From Gloeocapsopsis sp. IPPAS B-1203 (GTDB lineage Bacteria; Cyanobacteriota; Cyanobacteriia; Cyanobacteriales; Chroococcidiopsidaceae), in the NCBI RefSeq assembly GCF_002749975.1, contig NZ_PEIG01000019.1, positions 1-64,000 of the forward strand: a DNA stretch of 64,000 nt, given 5' to 3'. Under the pieces are notes generated by a model. The model was not told the origin of the DNA, made no database searches, and saw nothing but the letters and a program-made list of their open reading frames with translations. Below are positions 1 to 9,259 of the stretch, piece after piece. Position 1 is the first letter of the stretch. The number at the start of each line of letters is the position of its first letter. The translations under genes were made by a program, and so were the position numbers.

Positions 1-127
1 CCATGTATGCACAGGGAAATAGCAATATTCCTGACCACCCGATGAATACGAAGCGATCTCTCTTTAACCAGTCGTCTACGACGTCAAACCATCCTCGACT
101 CGCTGGTTGTCCTACTGCTATTGTCAT
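1..127 (-). CDS. psbD: Photosystem II D2 protein, 5' part only
   Basis: The first 42 codons of the D2 reaction-centre protein are read from an ATG at 127 toward the left edge, where the gene runs out of the window. The translation starts [12 protein letters not shown] and continues with [19 protein letters not shown], the invariant N-terminus of cyanobacterial D2 leading into the first membrane helix. A GAGGA ribosome-binding sequence lies about 10 bases upstream of the ATG. D2 (about 352 residues) pairs with D1 in the thylakoid and binds the primary photochemical cofactors. The gene diverges from ycf4. Only the N-terminus is visible, so the rest of the gene and any psbC overlap cannot be judged. 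Confidence 0.95.
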   Translation of the reverse strand, partial: MTIAVGQPASRGWFDVVDDWLKRDRFVFIGWSGILLFPCAYM

Positions 128-516
128 TGAACTAAAATCCTCGCGGTTTACTAAAATTGCAACTCTTTTGAGGAATTAAATTTTTGACACTCTCTACTGC
201 AACAGACAGCGGAGATTTATGAGAAAATACTGGCAAACAGATGTTCGCTGCTTCCTCAAAGGGTTTGCCAAATAGCCCATACCACTTTCTAGTACCCCAG
301 TCTATGGTTTCTTAATCTTTCTTAACTTATCACATTATTCACGCTCTGTAACCACTCCAGCTATATGGAATTATGGTTTTAGCACTAGCTTCTTAATATA
401 ATAGATATCAGAATTTTTACATTTTGACACAAGTTTTCTCAGCCATTCAAACAATTTGGCAAAATCAGATAGCTTAACATTTTTTTACTTTTTAGAAACC
501 TACGCAGGGTAATTCA
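128..516. promoter_or_regulatory. Divergent intergenic region between psbD and ycf4
   Basis: This 389-base AT-rich region separates two divergent photosystem genes and must hold both promoters. A TTGACA-like hexamer at 424-429 faces ycf4, but no convincing -10 element follows at standard spacing. I see no additional gene or structured RNA here. Confidence 0.5.
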
Positions 517-1113
517 ATGACTGTATCAACAACAAAGAATACGGGTGACTTTGCAAATCAAGGTAGCTCTGCTTCTCAGGTTCTTCATCAGAAAATTTTA
601 GGTTCGAGACGTTTTAGTAACTACTGGTGGGCAACTGTTGTTTCGCTGGGTGCTACTGGCTTTTTGCTTGCTGGGCTGTCGAGCTATCTCAACGTCAATT
701 TACTTCCCTTTGCCACACCTAATGAAATTACATTTGTGCCCCAGGGTTTGGCAATGACTTTCTATGGTGTTGTAGGCTTGTTATTAGCGTTATACCTGTG
801 GGTTGTAGTGATCTTAGACGTTGGCGGTGGTTATAACGAGTTCAATAAAGAAGCTAAAAAAGTTCATATTTTTCGCTGGGGATTTTTAGGAAAAAACCGC
901 AGAATTGAAATTGAATTTCCAACTCAAGATGTACAAGCTGTGCGGGTGGATGTTAAAGAAGGTCTGAATCCGCGTCGGGCTTTGTATTTGCGAGTCAAAG
1001 GACGGAGAAATGTACCCCTGACACGTGTAGGACAACCGCTATCACTGCAAAAGTTGGAAACAGAAGGTGCCCAATTAGCTCAGTTTTTGGGTGTGCCGCT
1101 TGAAGGTTTATAA
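517..1113 (+). CDS. ycf4: Photosystem I assembly protein Ycf4
   Basis: A 198-residue protein with the Ycf4 layout: a short polar N-terminus, two transmembrane helices at about 40-62 and 78-100 separated by a short loop, and a soluble C-terminal domain beginning near FRWGFLGKNRRIEIEF. The family scaffolds assembly of photosystem I subunits at the thylakoid membrane; cyanobacterial mutants still assemble some PSI. Length is close to the usual 185-190 with a slightly long N-terminus. The ATG at 517 follows a weak CAGGG. The gene stands alone, divergent from psbD. Confidence 0.95.
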   Translation: MTVSTTKNTGDFANQGSSASQVLHQKILGSRRFSNYWWATVVSLGATGFLLAGLSSYLNVNLLPFATPNEITFVPQGLAMTFYGVVGLLLALYLWVVVILDVGGGYNEFNKEAKKVHIFRWGFLGKNRRIEIEFPTQDVQAVRVDVKEGLNPRRALYLRVKGRRNVPLTRVGQPLSLQKLETEGAQLAQFLGVPLEGL

Positions 1114-1151
1114 TCAGGAATTGCAATGAGATGATGAAACACTCTGGGTGA

Positions 1152-1925
1152 GTGATTAGCATAATGCATCGAAAAATTCAAATCTTGTTGATTGCTGGGT
1201 TGTTTCTTGGTGGGTTGATGTTAGGAGGATGCACACCAGATCAGGCTTCTGTATCTTCACCAACTTCCCCAGCTCAAACAACATCTCCTACTACGCCTAC
1301 TGCTCAAACGAGTAGTCCACGAATGAAATCACCTGTATTAGAAGGAACTGCCACTGTCGTTATGACAGTTAATGGTTCACCAATTACGATTGAAGTTGAT
1401 GGCACAAATGCCCCAGTAACTGCAGGCAACTTTGTCGATCTTGTACAAAGGGGTGTTTATGATGGGCTTGTTTTCCATCGCGTCGTTCGCCAACCAGAAC
1501 CTTTTGTCGTTCAAGGCGGCGATCCGCAAAGTAAAAATCCTAATTTTCCTCCACAACGACTAGGTACTGGTGGTTTTATCGATCCCAACACAGGTAGCGA
1601 ACGCTTTATTCCTTTAGAAATCAAACCTGAAGGCGCAGCTGAGCCAATTTATGGTCAAACTCTTGAGAGTACTCGGCTCTCGTCGGCAGCACCACAGTTA
1701 CGACATACACGTGGTGCCGTAGCCATGGCGCGATCGCAGCAGCCAGATTCAGCCTCTTCGCAGTTCTACTTTGCTTTAGCTGATCTGTCATTTTTAGACG
1801 GTAGCTATGCTGTTTTTGGTTATGTCACCGATGGCATGGATGTTGTCGATCAAATTCAGCAAGGCGATCGCATCGAATCTGCCCAAGTCACACAAGGCGC
1901 AGAAAATCTACGAGGAGGTCAATAA
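1152..1925 (+). CDS. Cyclophilin-type peptidyl-prolyl isomerase, lipoprotein
   Basis: This 257-residue protein has a hydrophobic signal sequence ending in a lipobox (LGGC, Cys27), a Ser/Thr/Pro-rich linker at about 31-58, and a cyclophilin domain from about 68 to the end. The domain shows VFHRVV (catalytic Arg region) and VVQGGDP, both diagnostic. It should be lipid-anchored on the periplasmic or lumenal side and catalyse cis-trans isomerisation at prolines. The reading frame opens with GTG at 1152; an ATG at 1164 (MHRKIQ...) gives a more typical signal peptide and is equally likely as the start. Neither has a strong Shine-Dalgarno sequence. Confidence 0.9.
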   Translation: MISIMHRKIQILLIAGLFLGGLMLGGCTPDQASVSSPTSPAQTTSPTTPTAQTSSPRMKSPVLEGTATVVMTVNGSPITIEVDGTNAPVTAGNFVDLVQRGVYDGLVFHRVVRQPEPFVVQGGDPQSKNPNFPPQRLGTGGFIDPNTGSERFIPLEIKPEGAAEPIYGQTLESTRLSSAAPQLRHTRGAVAMARSQQPDSASSQFYFALADLSFLDGSYAVFGYVTDGMDVVDQIQQGDRIESAQVTQGAENLRGGQ

Positions 1926-1933
1926 TTGTAAAG

Positions 1934-2135
1934 GGGTCAGGAATCGGAGGTCAGAGGTCAGAATAAATTCAGGGGATAAAGAAAGAACATCTTCGCTTGG
2001 ATTAGTAGCAGTGTGTGTTTCAAGCTATTGCTCCCATACTAACCTCATGAGTCAATACAGTTAAGGGCTAGAGTGGTAATTAGAAATCTTGCCTTGTGAT
2101 GTTCTAGTATTAAATCCCTGACCTCTGACCCCTCA
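1934..2135. repeat. Inverted GGTCAGA-type heptamer repeat blocks
   Basis: A GGGGTCAG...GGAGGTCAGAGGTCAG block near 1934-1963 recurs in inverted orientation as CTGACCTCTGACCCCT near 2118-2133, about 160 bases away. This is the style of short repetitive sequence common between cyanobacterial genes. It could also be read as the ends of a small non-autonomous element. No ORF of note lies between. Confidence 0.45.
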
Positions 2136-2153
2136 ATAAATGGAGTTCTGATA

Positions 2154-2723
2154 GTGGGCTTATTTGACGATTTCAACCGCTTTTTAGAAAACCGCTTAGA
2201 AGAATTTTTGCGCAACAACCCGCACTTAGAGCTAGAAGCGCTCTTAGAACAATTGCGCGAACAAGAAGAAGACACTTTGAAGTTAATCGCGGATTTGCAG
2301 TTGCAAGAAAAACGAGCGCAAGATGAAATTTTAGCAACTGCTCAAGAAATCCAACGGTGGCACGTTCGTGTAGAAAAAGCTAAGGCTGCCAATAGACTCG
2401 ATCTCGCTCAACCAGCACAAGAACGCGAAGCTGCTTTGTTACGAGAAGGTAATCAGCGTTGGGGGCATATGCAGGGTTTAAAAGAACGCATTACCCAAGC
2501 AAAAGAATTGCTGCGGCAAATTCAACAAAGACGGCAAGAAGTTCAAAGTAAAGCAACAGAAGCACAAACAAATCGTGCTAATTATCAAGCACAGCAACTT
2601 TGGGAAACTGATGGTTGGAATCGTCGGGCGCGATCGCAAGGAGCAGATGATCTTGAAGCGACTTTTCAACGTTGGGAAACTCAAGAGGAGTTAGACCAGT
2701 TAAAACGAAACATGGGAAGATAG
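2154..2723 (+). CDS. Conserved cyanobacterial coiled-coil protein (TIGR04376-like)
   Basis: A 189-residue, highly charged and almost wholly helical protein beginning MGLFDDFNRFLENRLEEFL. It has long heptad-like stretches rich in Glu, Gln and Arg from about 30 to 150, so a coiled coil is expected. The N-terminus resembles the family named TIGR04376, which is restricted to cyanobacteria and has no known function. The start is a GTG at 2154 with TGGAG about 9 bases upstream. There is no signal peptide or membrane segment. It appears to be transcribed alone. Confidence 0.75.
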   Translation: MGLFDDFNRFLENRLEEFLRNNPHLELEALLEQLREQEEDTLKLIADLQLQEKRAQDEILATAQEIQRWHVRVEKAKAANRLDLAQPAQEREAALLREGNQRWGHMQGLKERITQAKELLRQIQQRRQEVQSKATEAQTNRANYQAQQLWETDGWNRRARSQGADDLEATFQRWETQEELDQLKRNMGR

Positions 2724-3063
2724 TACTTTCGTTAAAAAACAAACTATCGGTGAGTTGGTAAAAGGTAATTGCTTTGCCTTATTAGACTACAAGCTACATT
2801 GCAGTTGATGAATTGGGCTTAAGATTAAGTAAATTTTTATTGTTCGCTGCTGAGTTAGTTTGAGATTTCGCACAGCGATCGCAATCCTTCCTAATTTCTT
2901 GGACTCGCAATTACACGCCTAATAATTACTGGTTGCTATTAGCTATTACCTTTTACCGTTTTTTACTAGTTACATAGTTGAAATTAAGCCTGACTGCTTT
3001 TCTAAAGTTTCAGGAACATTACTGTGTCCTGAGAGACAAAAGCTATAGCTTGTACAAAATAAG
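2724..3063. other. Intergenic region with nothing recognised
   Basis: These 340 bases lie between the coiled-coil gene and the 3' end of tRNA-His. They contain one HIP1-like GCGATCGC and AT-rich sequence. I see no ORF, hairpin terminator or RNA gene that I can support. Confidence 0.5.
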
Positions 3064-3137
3064 GGCGAACGATGGGACTCGAACCCACGAATGGAGGAAC
3101 CACAATCCTCTGCCTTAACCACTTGGCTACGCTCGCC
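3064..3137 (-). tRNA. tRNA-His (GTG anticodon)
   Basis: Read on the minus strand, this folds as a complete cloverleaf. The acceptor stem GGCGAGCG pairs with CGTTCGCC; counting the first G as the extra G(-1) opposite C73 gives the eight-base-pair stem specific to tRNA-His. The anticodon loop reads ATTGTGGTT, and the T arm is GTGGG-TTCGAGT-CCCAT. CCA is not encoded. A spurious ORF overlaps it on the other strand. Confidence 0.95.
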
Positions 3138-3194
3138 ATCGCATTATTGATTATACCACTTTTTATTTGTAGCTTGATTGATCAAACAGAAAAT

Positions 3195-3575
3195 ATGAAA
3201 AATTCGCATATTATTACTTATGTTGGAGTTGCAGCCCTTGCAGGTATAGGAATCACAATGGCTGTTACTAACCCCAGCTTGCCTGCTTACGAAGTATATG
3301 CAGTACAAAGGTTGACAGAATACTTAAAAAGTGACGTATGTCCTCAAGTGCCAGAGGTTTTCGGGAATATTTTACAACGCAACTGCGCTAAGATTGTCGA
3401 TTCGAGTCAAGCTCAAATGCGGTTAATTATTACACAAGCAACACAGCAGCAAAATTTTGTCTTTTTTAGTATTTACCGCACAGATTTATCATTAAATCCA
3501 TTACTTCCGTCTTACCAATTTGAAACTGTGGGAGTTTTCAATAATTTTTATACTTATCGCGCCCAACAACAGTAA
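3195..3575 (+). CDS. DUF4359-like small exported or anchored protein
   Basis: A 126-residue protein starting at the ATG at 3195 (MKNSHIITYVGVAALAG). It has a hydrophobic N-terminal segment (about 5-25) that acts as a signal peptide or anchor. The rest is a compact domain with two Cys residues (VCPQVPEV and RNCAKIV) and a C-terminal stretch FFSIYRTDLSL...YQFETVGVFNNFYTY. This matches my memory of DUF4359, a cyanobacterial family of unknown function. The open frame extends upstream through tRNA-His, but that extension is not coding; the internal ATG is the sensible start. It ends two bases before the convergent VOC gene. Confidence 0.7.
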   Translation: MKNSHIITYVGVAALAGIGITMAVTNPSLPAYEVYAVQRLTEYLKSDVCPQVPEVFGNILQRNCAKIVDSSQAQMRLIITQATQQQNFVFFSIYRTDLSLNPLLPSYQFETVGVFNNFYTYRAQQQ

Positions 3576-3577
3576 GC

Positions 3578-4012
3578 TTATTCATAAACTCGGATGAATT
3601 CTAAAGGAAGTCCATCTGCATCAGCGATAAAGGCAACTTCGTAACAGCGATCGCCAATTTGCTGTTGAGTTGGTTCTAAAAGGACTTTTAAAGCTTGATA
3701 TTGTTCTGGTTGTGATTGCTGGGCTTCGGTAAAACGATGTTTCAAAGCTGTTAACCACTCAGGTAAATCGTTCGTTACAGTACCCAGATCAAACGATAAG
3801 TGGTAATACCCAACATAATGCTCATCATTGAAAGCATCAGGTGCAGGGCGTGGTTCGGGAATCTGAATGAGTTCAATTCTGCCGCCGAGTCCTTCCATCC
3901 AGCAAGCCAAGGTGTAGCCTGTTGTAAAGCGATCGCATACCGTGAATCCCAAGAGTTCGTAGAAAGCGATCGCGCGATGAATATCAGCAGTCCGAATTGA
4001 AGCGTGATGCAT
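3578..4012 (-). CDS. VOC (glyoxalase/bleomycin-resistance fold) protein
   Basis: A protein of about 144 residues beginning MHHASIRTADIHRAIAFYELLGF, the typical first beta-alpha-beta unit of a vicinal-oxygen-chelate domain. The second half has YHLSFDLG and ends DADGLPLEFIRVYE, giving the paired metal-ligand pattern (His near the N-terminus, Glu near the C-terminus). The substrate is unknown; lactoylglutathione lyase activity is possible but unproven. A longer frame to a TTG at 4042 exists, but it crosses a GA-rich repeat, so the ATG at 4012 is preferred. Confidence 0.75.
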   Translation of the reverse strand: MHHASIRTADIHRAIAFYELLGFTVCDRFTTGYTLACWMEGLGGRIELIQIPEPRPAPDAFNDEHYVGYYHLSFDLGTVTNDLPEWLTALKHRFTEAQQSQPEQYQALKVLLEPTQQQIGDRCYEVAFIADADGLPLEFIRVYE

Positions 4013-4094
4013 TGGAGGAGTGAGGAGCGAGGGGCGAGGCAAAAATAAGTTTAAAGTTCTAACGTGACAACATTCAAACTTTCAAACTTTGTAT

Positions 4095-4604
4095 TTATTC
4101 AAATAATCGAAAATAAGGATATCGTACAGGGACACCAGGTTCTTTTTCTAAGTCAAAATTAATCACTTCCCAGCACGGTTCTTCTTTTGGATCAGGACTA
4201 AATTCTACAGGCAAACCATAAAGTCTTGGTTTAGCAGTTTCTGATTGTCCTCGCCAGGGCGTACTTCGTTCTAAGTAGCCACTAATCAATTCTTGATAGC
4301 GGCGGGCAATAATCACGCGAGTTGCTCGATATCCTTGAGTATAGAGACGATCGAGTGCTTCATGAATTTCAAACCGAATGCCATCAGGATGTGTATGTTG
4401 CCGATACCACTCACTATTCCAACGTCGCCAGTGACGCCCTGATTGAAGATGAACAAGTTCGCCTGTTTTTGGTTCTGCTTCAAAAGCGCCGTGACGCGGA
4501 CACAGATATGTATCGGTCAAAGTCAGTGCCGGAATCGTCTGGCGACAATGAGGACACTGAATTTCGGGACCAAAAATTGGGTACTGTAAGCCTGGGTTGA
4601 TCAT
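4095..4604 (-). CDS. Conserved cyanobacterial zinc-ribbon protein (TIGR02652-like)
   Basis: A 169-residue protein beginning MINPGLQYPIFGPEIQCPHC. Cys17 and Cys20 with Cys35 and His38 (CPRHG) form a likely N-terminal zinc ribbon. The rest is a conserved basic/aromatic domain (SGRHWRRWNSEWYRQHTH). This matches the cyanobacterial TIGR02652 family as I remember it, whose function is unknown. There is no membrane segment. The ATG at 4604 starts the gene; it reads away from the carbonic anhydrase gene. Confidence 0.75.
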   Translation of the reverse strand: MINPGLQYPIFGPEIQCPHCRQTIPALTLTDTYLCPRHGAFEAEPKTGELVHLQSGRHWRRWNSEWYRQHTHPDGIRFEIHEALDRLYTQGYRATRVIIARRYQELISGYLERSTPWRGQSETAKPRLYGLPVEFSPDPKEEPCWEVINFDLEKEPGVPVRYPYFRLFE

Positions 4605-4781
4605 TTAGAGCGAAGCAGCATTGTTCTCTGTACACCAGCGCCGGTAGTTTTATTGTGACATTTTTGCTTCAAAAAGCAGTCATACTTTTTTGCTTGCACT
4701 GTCTTTCTATCGGTTTTTACACCATGATATGCTCATAAGACAACCAAATTTTTATTCTTTTGTCACAAATGTGGCTAAATC

Positions 4782-5339
4782 TTGGTTGAATCTAAGAACA
4801 ATATCTATTCTACTGTGTCTGTTATATCCTATTGGAGCAATCCTGACCTTTCTGCTGCTGCTTTTGTTGCTGCTAATGCTACAGTTATCGGCAAAGTCAC
4901 AATTGCAGCCGGAGTAAACGTTTGGTATGGTGCTGTAATTCGTGGTGATATTGAACGAATAGAGATTGGCGAATACACAAATATTCAAGATGGGGCAATT
5001 CTGCATGGCGATCCTGGTAAGCCCACAATCTTGGAGGATCATGTCACCGTGGGGCACCGAGCAGTTATACATTCAGCATATATTGAACGAGGCAGTTTAA
5101 TTGGAATCGGTGCAGTAATCTTGGATGGAGTCAGGATAGGAACTGGAAGCATTATCGGTGCTGGTGCAGTTGTTAACAAAGATGTTCCACCGCGATCGCT
5201 TGTTGTCGGAGTTCCTGGCAAATGCATTCGTGAAGTTTCACAGACAGAAGCTGCTGAATTAATTACTCACGCTCGCCGCTACGAGAAGTTAGCCCTAGTT
5301 CATGCAGGTAAAGGTACTGATTTAGGATTTACGCCATAG
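4782..5339 (+). CDS. Gamma-class carbonic anhydrase-like hexapeptide protein
   Basis: This is a left-handed beta-helix protein of isoleucine-patch hexapeptide repeats (about residues 28-150). His75, His92 and His97 (HGDP...GHRAVIH) occupy the three zinc-ligand positions of gamma carbonic anhydrases. Related proteins work as bicarbonate dehydration/hydration enzymes or as structural subunits; activity of this one cannot be read from sequence. The frame begins with TTG at 4782, but an in-frame GTG at 4815 (VSVISYWS) fits the usual N-terminus better. Neither has a clear ribosome-binding site, so the start is uncertain. Confidence 0.85.
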   Translation: MVESKNNIYSTVSVISYWSNPDLSAAAFVAANATVIGKVTIAAGVNVWYGAVIRGDIERIEIGEYTNIQDGAILHGDPGKPTILEDHVTVGHRAVIHSAYIERGSLIGIGAVILDGVRIGTGSIIGAGAVVNKDVPPRSLVVGVPGKCIREVSQTEAAELITHARRYEKLALVHAGKGTDLGFTP

Positions 5340-5522
5340 CGCTGAGTGCAACAATACCCTCAAATTACAACAGCAATTCCTTAAATAAACTTCATAATTT
5401 CTGAGTTACAGCTTTCTAAGATTAAAAGTTAGAGAGATCTAGAAATTTTGCCAGTTTCGGCTAACAATAAAAGATGAGAACAATTCAAAAATCTTTAATT
5501 TCTACTTTCAAGGGGTAAAGAT

Positions 5523-5648
5523 ATGGACATTGATATGCGTGTTGCTTTCGTGTTGCTTCCTGTCATTGCTGCAGCAAGTTGGGCACTTTTTAATATTGCT
5601 CCTGCAGCAATTAGACAAATTCAGGCTTTTCTAAACAAGGAAGCTTAG
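5523..5648 (+). CDS. psbY: Photosystem II protein Y
   Basis: A 41-residue single-helix protein starting [19 protein letters not shown] and ending [11 protein letters not shown]. The N-terminal MDID.R and the C-terminal Q.FLNKEA are characteristic of cyanobacterial PsbY, which sits at the edge of photosystem II near cytochrome b559. AAGGGG lies about 7 bases before the ATG. The gene stands alone; upstream 180 bases are free for its promoter. Confidence 0.93.
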   Translation: MDIDMRVAFVLLPVIAAASWALFNIAPAAIRQIQAFLNKEA

Positions 5649-5786
5649 GTAACTGGGAGAAGCTGGGGGAGTTGGGGAGACTAGGAGTTGTGAAGTGTTG
5701 AGTTCAAGAAAATTTAATTCAAAACTCAACACTCAAAATTCAAAACTAATTACTAGCCACTCACCCCTCACCTCTCACCCCTCTCG
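5649..5786. repeat. Low-complexity heptamer-type repeat region
   Basis: The sequence between psbY and the TPR gene is built from degenerate short units such as GGGGAGTTGGGGAG, AACTCAACACTCAAAA and CCCCTCACCTCTCACCCCTC. Similar patches recur elsewhere in this window. It holds no ORF. Confidence 0.55.
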
Positions 5787-6314
5787 TTACGAAGTTACTA
5801 ATCTTCTACGCAGCTTTTCAGATCTGCGCTTAGCAGTGGAATTATTGGGTTCAAGTTCTAGTGCTTGCTCGTAGGTTTGTAGAGCTTGAGCTGTCAAACT
5901 CTTGCGTTCGTAAGCATGACCTAAATTATTCAGTGCAGTGATGTACTGAGGTTGATATTTTAAGGCTTCTTTGTAATTGCGAATTGCCAAGTCGTACTGT
6001 TCTTGGGCAAAGTAAGCATAACCTAACCCATTGTATATGGGAGCAACATTTTCCTCAGCTTCTAATTCCGCCGTTTTTAGGGCTTTTTGAAACAGTGAGA
6101 TGGCTTGAGCATGCACTTTCTTATCTAGATAAATGCTTGCCAACTCATAATACTCTTGAGTTGTTCCTTTTTCTTTGTTGAGCTTTTTTTGAAGCCGCGA
6201 GAGTACATTTTCTGTTTTGCGGGTTTTAAAGATCTGACGGAAGATTGTCAAACCAGCTGCTGATAGTAGTACCAGCAAGATAGCAAGATAAACAATAGCT
6301 AAAGAGTTATCCAT
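5787..6314 (-). CDS. Membrane-anchored tetratricopeptide repeat protein
   Basis: A 175-residue protein with an N-terminal transmembrane anchor (about 6-27, LAIVYLAILLVLLSAAGLTIF) followed by three to four TPR units. These include GLGYAYFAQEQYDLAIRNYK, NNLGHAYERKSLTAQALQTY and the preceding YELASIYLDKKVHAQAISLF. TPRs mediate protein-protein contacts; the partner is unknown. It resembles the short Ycf3/Ycf37-type TPR proteins linked to photosystem I assembly in its anchor-plus-three-repeat layout, but I cannot assign it to Ycf37 with confidence. It is transcribed alone. Confidence 0.8.
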   Translation of the reverse strand: MDNSLAIVYLAILLVLLSAAGLTIFRQIFKTRKTENVLSRLQKKLNKEKGTTQEYYELASIYLDKKVHAQAISLFQKALKTAELEAEENVAPIYNGLGYAYFAQEQYDLAIRNYKEALKYQPQYITALNNLGHAYERKSLTAQALQTYEQALELEPNNSTAKRRSEKLRRRLVTS

Positions 6315-6513
6315 TGTCTGTAGATACAGAAATTAAGTGTTTTTGTTCTATTTTTATTATCAAAGAGATAGGAGACTAGGGCTAGAGGTAAGTCAAGATA
6401 AGCAAGACAACTGTTGAGTATAAGCAAGTTGTCTACCTCACTTCTAATATGTTTAACTTGGTTAATATGGTTAGCTGAATAATAAAGGTGAAACAGTAAT
6501 AGTTTTTAACTAT

Positions 6514-7380
6514 TTAATTTTCGGATCGAGTTTGAACTGGTAAGCCCCAATAGCGGGCACGTTGTTGTAACCATCCTTCAGATAAGTAACGGGCGATCGC
6601 AGCGTTTACTTGTTGTCGCAAAGCATTATATTGCAATCCTTTTGGCATGACGACTGCTAGTGGTTCTGCAGATAGCAACGTTGGTAAAAGCCGATATTGT
6701 GGATATTCTTGTACCCACCCACTTAGGACACTTGCATCGGCAGCAAAAGCATCGGCCGCATTTGCTTCTAAAAGAGAGTATGCTTGCATGTAAGAATTAA
6801 CCCCGATTAACTGCGCTGACGGGATGAGATAACGAACTGTGGAAATGGTACTCGAACCTTGCAAAACGGCTATTCTTCTAGCAGCAAAATTGCTGAGGCT
6901 CTGTGCTGAAGAATCTTTGGTGATCATTGCAGTGCCGTCAAAGTAGTAAGGAAGACTAAAACTGATTAATCGAGCGCGAGACTCTGTCACCGTAACGTTA
7001 GCTATGGTGAAATCGACTTGATTATTTAGAACGACTGCTAGGCGATCGCGGTTGGCAACAGCTTGAAAGCGAATAGCATTATCACTACCTAGCAAGTCTT
7101 GAGCTAGACGTCTTGCTAGTTCAATCTCTAGCCCTTGCAGATTTCCTTGGGCGTCACGATAGCCAAGTGGACGTAAATTGTCTTTAACAGCAACTAGCAG
7201 ATAGCCGCGTTGTTTAATTTCTGGTAAATCAGCAGCATGAGCGGCGATCGCCTGAGGCACTGCGCTACGCGCAATCACAAATGGAAAATTGCCCCAGCGA
7301 TCGCTGACTATACCTGTGATATTCATGCTAGCTAGAAAAAAGGAACAAATAATCAGCAGAAGCTGACGTTTTACCTTCAT
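6514..7380 (-). CDS. Family 3 extracellular solute-binding protein
   Basis: A 288-residue protein with a signal peptide (about 1-25). Its periplasmic binding domain starts with [23 protein letters not shown] and continues with [16 protein letters not shown], the classic start of amino-acid-type binding proteins. [20 protein letters not shown] is also family-typical. The ligand is probably a polar amino acid or similar small molecule. Its ATG overlaps the rplT stop codon (ATGA, 7377-7380), so translation may be coupled to the ribosomal-protein operon. No permease or ATPase gene is adjacent. Confidence 0.88.
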   Translation of the reverse strand: MKVKRQLLLIICSFFLASMNITGIVSDRWGNFPFVIARSAVPQAIAAHAADLPEIKQRGYLLVAVKDNLRPLGYRDAQGNLQGLEIELARRLAQDLLGSDNAIRFQAVANRDRLAVVLNNQVDFTIANVTVTESRARLISFSLPYYFDGTAMITKDSSAQSLSNFAARRIAVLQGSSTISTVRYLIPSAQLIGVNSYMQAYSLLEANAADAFAADASVLSGWVQEYPQYRLLPTLLSAEPLAVVMPKGLQYNALRQQVNAAIARYLSEGWLQQRARYWGLPVQTRSEN

Positions 7381-7733
7381 CCCCGTGCTTGGTTTGCCAT
7401 TTCTGCGACTTTACCAAAGCTTGCTGGATCGAGAACTGCCATTTGTGCCAACATTTTGCGATTGAGTTGAATGTTAGCTTTTTTCAAGTTTCCGATCAGT
7501 TGGCTATAGCTCATATCATGCTGTCTTGCCGCAGCATTGATGCGGGTAATCCACAACCGCCGAAAATCACGCTTACGTTTTTTGCGATCGCGATAAGCAC
7601 TGCGTAATGCTTTCATCACTTGCTGATTTGCAGTGCGAAATAAAGTTGAGTGCGAACCGCGAAAACCTTTGGCTAGTTTGAGAATTTTTTTACGACGCTT
7701 GCGCGCCACATTACCGCGTTTGACTCGTGTCAT
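7377..7733 (-). CDS. rplT: 50S ribosomal protein L20 (bL20)
   Basis: The 118-residue protein begins [20 protein letters not shown] and contains [20 protein letters not shown] and [20 protein letters not shown], the unmistakable L20 sequence. L20 binds 23S rRNA early in large-subunit assembly. It lies 17 bases downstream of rpmI in the standard rpmI-rplT order. Its stop overlaps the start of the binding-protein gene by four bases. Confidence 0.98.
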   Translation of the reverse strand: MTRVKRGNVARKRRKKILKLAKGFRGSHSTLFRTANQQVMKALRSAYRDRKKRKRDFRRLWITRINAAARQHDMSYSQLIGNLKKANIQLNRKMLAQMAVLDPASFGKVAEMANQARG

Positions 7734-7750
7734 CGTTTTTTCCTAGCAAA

Positions 7751-7948
7751 TTACAAATAGGGCAACATAAAGCGAACGTTTTGTTCGTCACGTTCGTCAA
7801 CAACTTCCATTTGGGACAAGCGACGCTTGCGCGCAGAAGATTTATGCTGTAAGAGGTGGTTTTTGAACGCTTTACGGCGGACTATTTTGCCACTTCCGGT
7901 AGCGCGGAATCTTTTTGCCGCTGCTTTTCGGGTTTTGAGTTTTGGCAT
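7751..7948 (-). CDS. rpmI: 50S ribosomal protein L35 (bL35)
   Basis: A 65-residue basic protein, [20 protein letters not shown] through [14 protein letters not shown], typical L35. The frame opens 24 bases earlier, but the conserved N-terminus fixes the ATG at 7948. It is the first gene of a three-gene minus-strand unit, rpmI-rplT-binding protein. No infC gene is next to it in this window. Confidence 0.97.
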   Translation of the reverse strand: MPKLKTRKAAAKRFRATGSGKIVRRKAFKNHLLQHKSSARKRRLSQMEVVDERDEQNVRFMLPYL

Positions 7949-8073
7949 GAGTTTTTTGTTAATTCGACACAATCTATCATCATACCATCGAGTCGCCTAT
8001 CTTGCATAATGTAGACGTTCGTCATTAAGAGTTAGGGTATAAATAAAGAATTTTCAGAGAAGGCGAAACAGAG

Positions 8074-9183
8074 ATGGACGTTAAAGCAGCAGTTGCTTGG
8101 GACGCAGGACAACCATTGACAATTGAGACTGTGCAACTAGAAGGACCACAAACAGGAGAAGTCTTAGTCGAAATCAAGGCAACTGGAGTCTGCCACACTG
8201 ATGCTTTCACCCTTTCTGGTGCAGATCCCGAAGGTTTGTTTCCGGCAATTTTAGGGCATGAAGGTGCAGGTGTTGTTGTTGAAGTGGGTTCTGGAGTCAA
8301 AAGTCTCAAAGTTGGCGATCGCGTTATTCCGCTTTACACTCCAGAATGCCGCCAGTGTGAATATTGTCTTAGTCGTAAAACAAATCTTTGTCAAGCTATT
8401 CGCTCAACTCAAGGGCGTGGTGTAATGCCAGATGGTACAAGTCGTTTTTCACTTGATGGCACGATGCTCCACCACTACATGGGAACATCCACTTTCGCTA
8501 ATTATACAGTATTACCTGAGATTGCTGTAGCTAAGATTCGTGAAGATGCGCCCTTCGATAAAGTGTGTTACATCGGCTGCGGGGTAACAACAGGTATTGG
8601 AGCAGTGATTTACACTGCCAAAGTTGAACCAGGGGCAAAAGTCATCGTTTTCGGATTAGGTGGTATTGGTTTAAATGTGATTCAAGGCGCTCGCATGGTA
8701 GGAGCCGAAATGATTGTCGGGGTGGATATTAATCCTAGCAAGCGAGCATTAGCTGAAAAATTTGGCATGACGCACTTTGTCAACCCTAAAGAAGTTGAAG
8801 GCGAGCTAGTGCCTCATTTAGTTGATTTAACAAAAGGTGGTGCTGATTATACCTTTGAGTGTATTGGCAACGTGAATGTGATGCGTCAGGCACTAGAATG
8901 TTGTCACAAAGGATGGGGTGTCAGTGTCATTATTGGTGTTGCTGCTGCTGGTCAAGAAATTTGCACCCGCCCCTTTCAACTCGTAACCGGACGGGTTTGG
9001 AAAGGTTCTGCGTTTGGTGGTGCTAGAGGACGCACTGATGTACCCAGAATTGTCGATTGGTATATGGAAGGCAAAATCAATATTGATGATTTGATCACTC
9101 ACACTATGCCGTTAGAGCGCATTAATGATGCCTTTGATTTAATGCATAAAGGTGAATCAATACGTAGTGTCGTCACTTTTTAG
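8074..9183 (+). CDS. frmA: S-(hydroxymethyl)glutathione dehydrogenase / class III alcohol dehydrogenase
   Basis: A 369-residue zinc-dependent medium-chain dehydrogenase. Cys40-His41 and GHE (61-63) provide the catalytic zinc site. Cys92, Cys95, Cys98 and Cys106 form the structural zinc site, and [14 protein letters not shown] is the NAD-binding Rossmann motif. Class III enzymes oxidise the glutathione-formaldehyde adduct to S-formylglutathione and also reduce S-nitrosoglutathione. The next enzyme, S-formylglutathione hydrolase, lies at 11570, so the two pathway genes are near but not contiguous. The ATG at 8074 follows AGAGA. Confidence 0.95.
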   Translation: MDVKAAVAWDAGQPLTIETVQLEGPQTGEVLVEIKATGVCHTDAFTLSGADPEGLFPAILGHEGAGVVVEVGSGVKSLKVGDRVIPLYTPECRQCEYCLSRKTNLCQAIRSTQGRGVMPDGTSRFSLDGTMLHHYMGTSTFANYTVLPEIAVAKIREDAPFDKVCYIGCGVTTGIGAVIYTAKVEPGAKVIVFGLGGIGLNVIQGARMVGAEMIVGVDINPSKRALAEKFGMTHFVNPKEVEGELVPHLVDLTKGGADYTFECIGNVNVMRQALECCHKGWGVSVIIGVAAAGQEICTRPFQLVTGRVWKGSAFGGARGRTDVPRIVDWYMEGKINIDDLITHTMPLERINDAFDLMHKGESIRSVVTF

Positions 9184-9259
9184 CAACTATTGTGCCAAAT
9201 CTAAAGAGTTAGGAGGAGTGTTTGTGATTCATCCTAACTTTATAGATAATTACTGCACT

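Noticed and set aside
3072-3194. N-terminal extension of the DUF4359-like ORF
   Set aside because: It starts inside tRNA-His on the opposite strand and lacks similarity to the family; ATG 3195 gives a normal signal segment.
4690-4917. 75-codon hydrophobic ORF overlapping the carbonic anhydrase gene
   Set aside because: It is in another frame of the hexapeptide-repeat gene and its leucine-rich sequence follows from codon composition.
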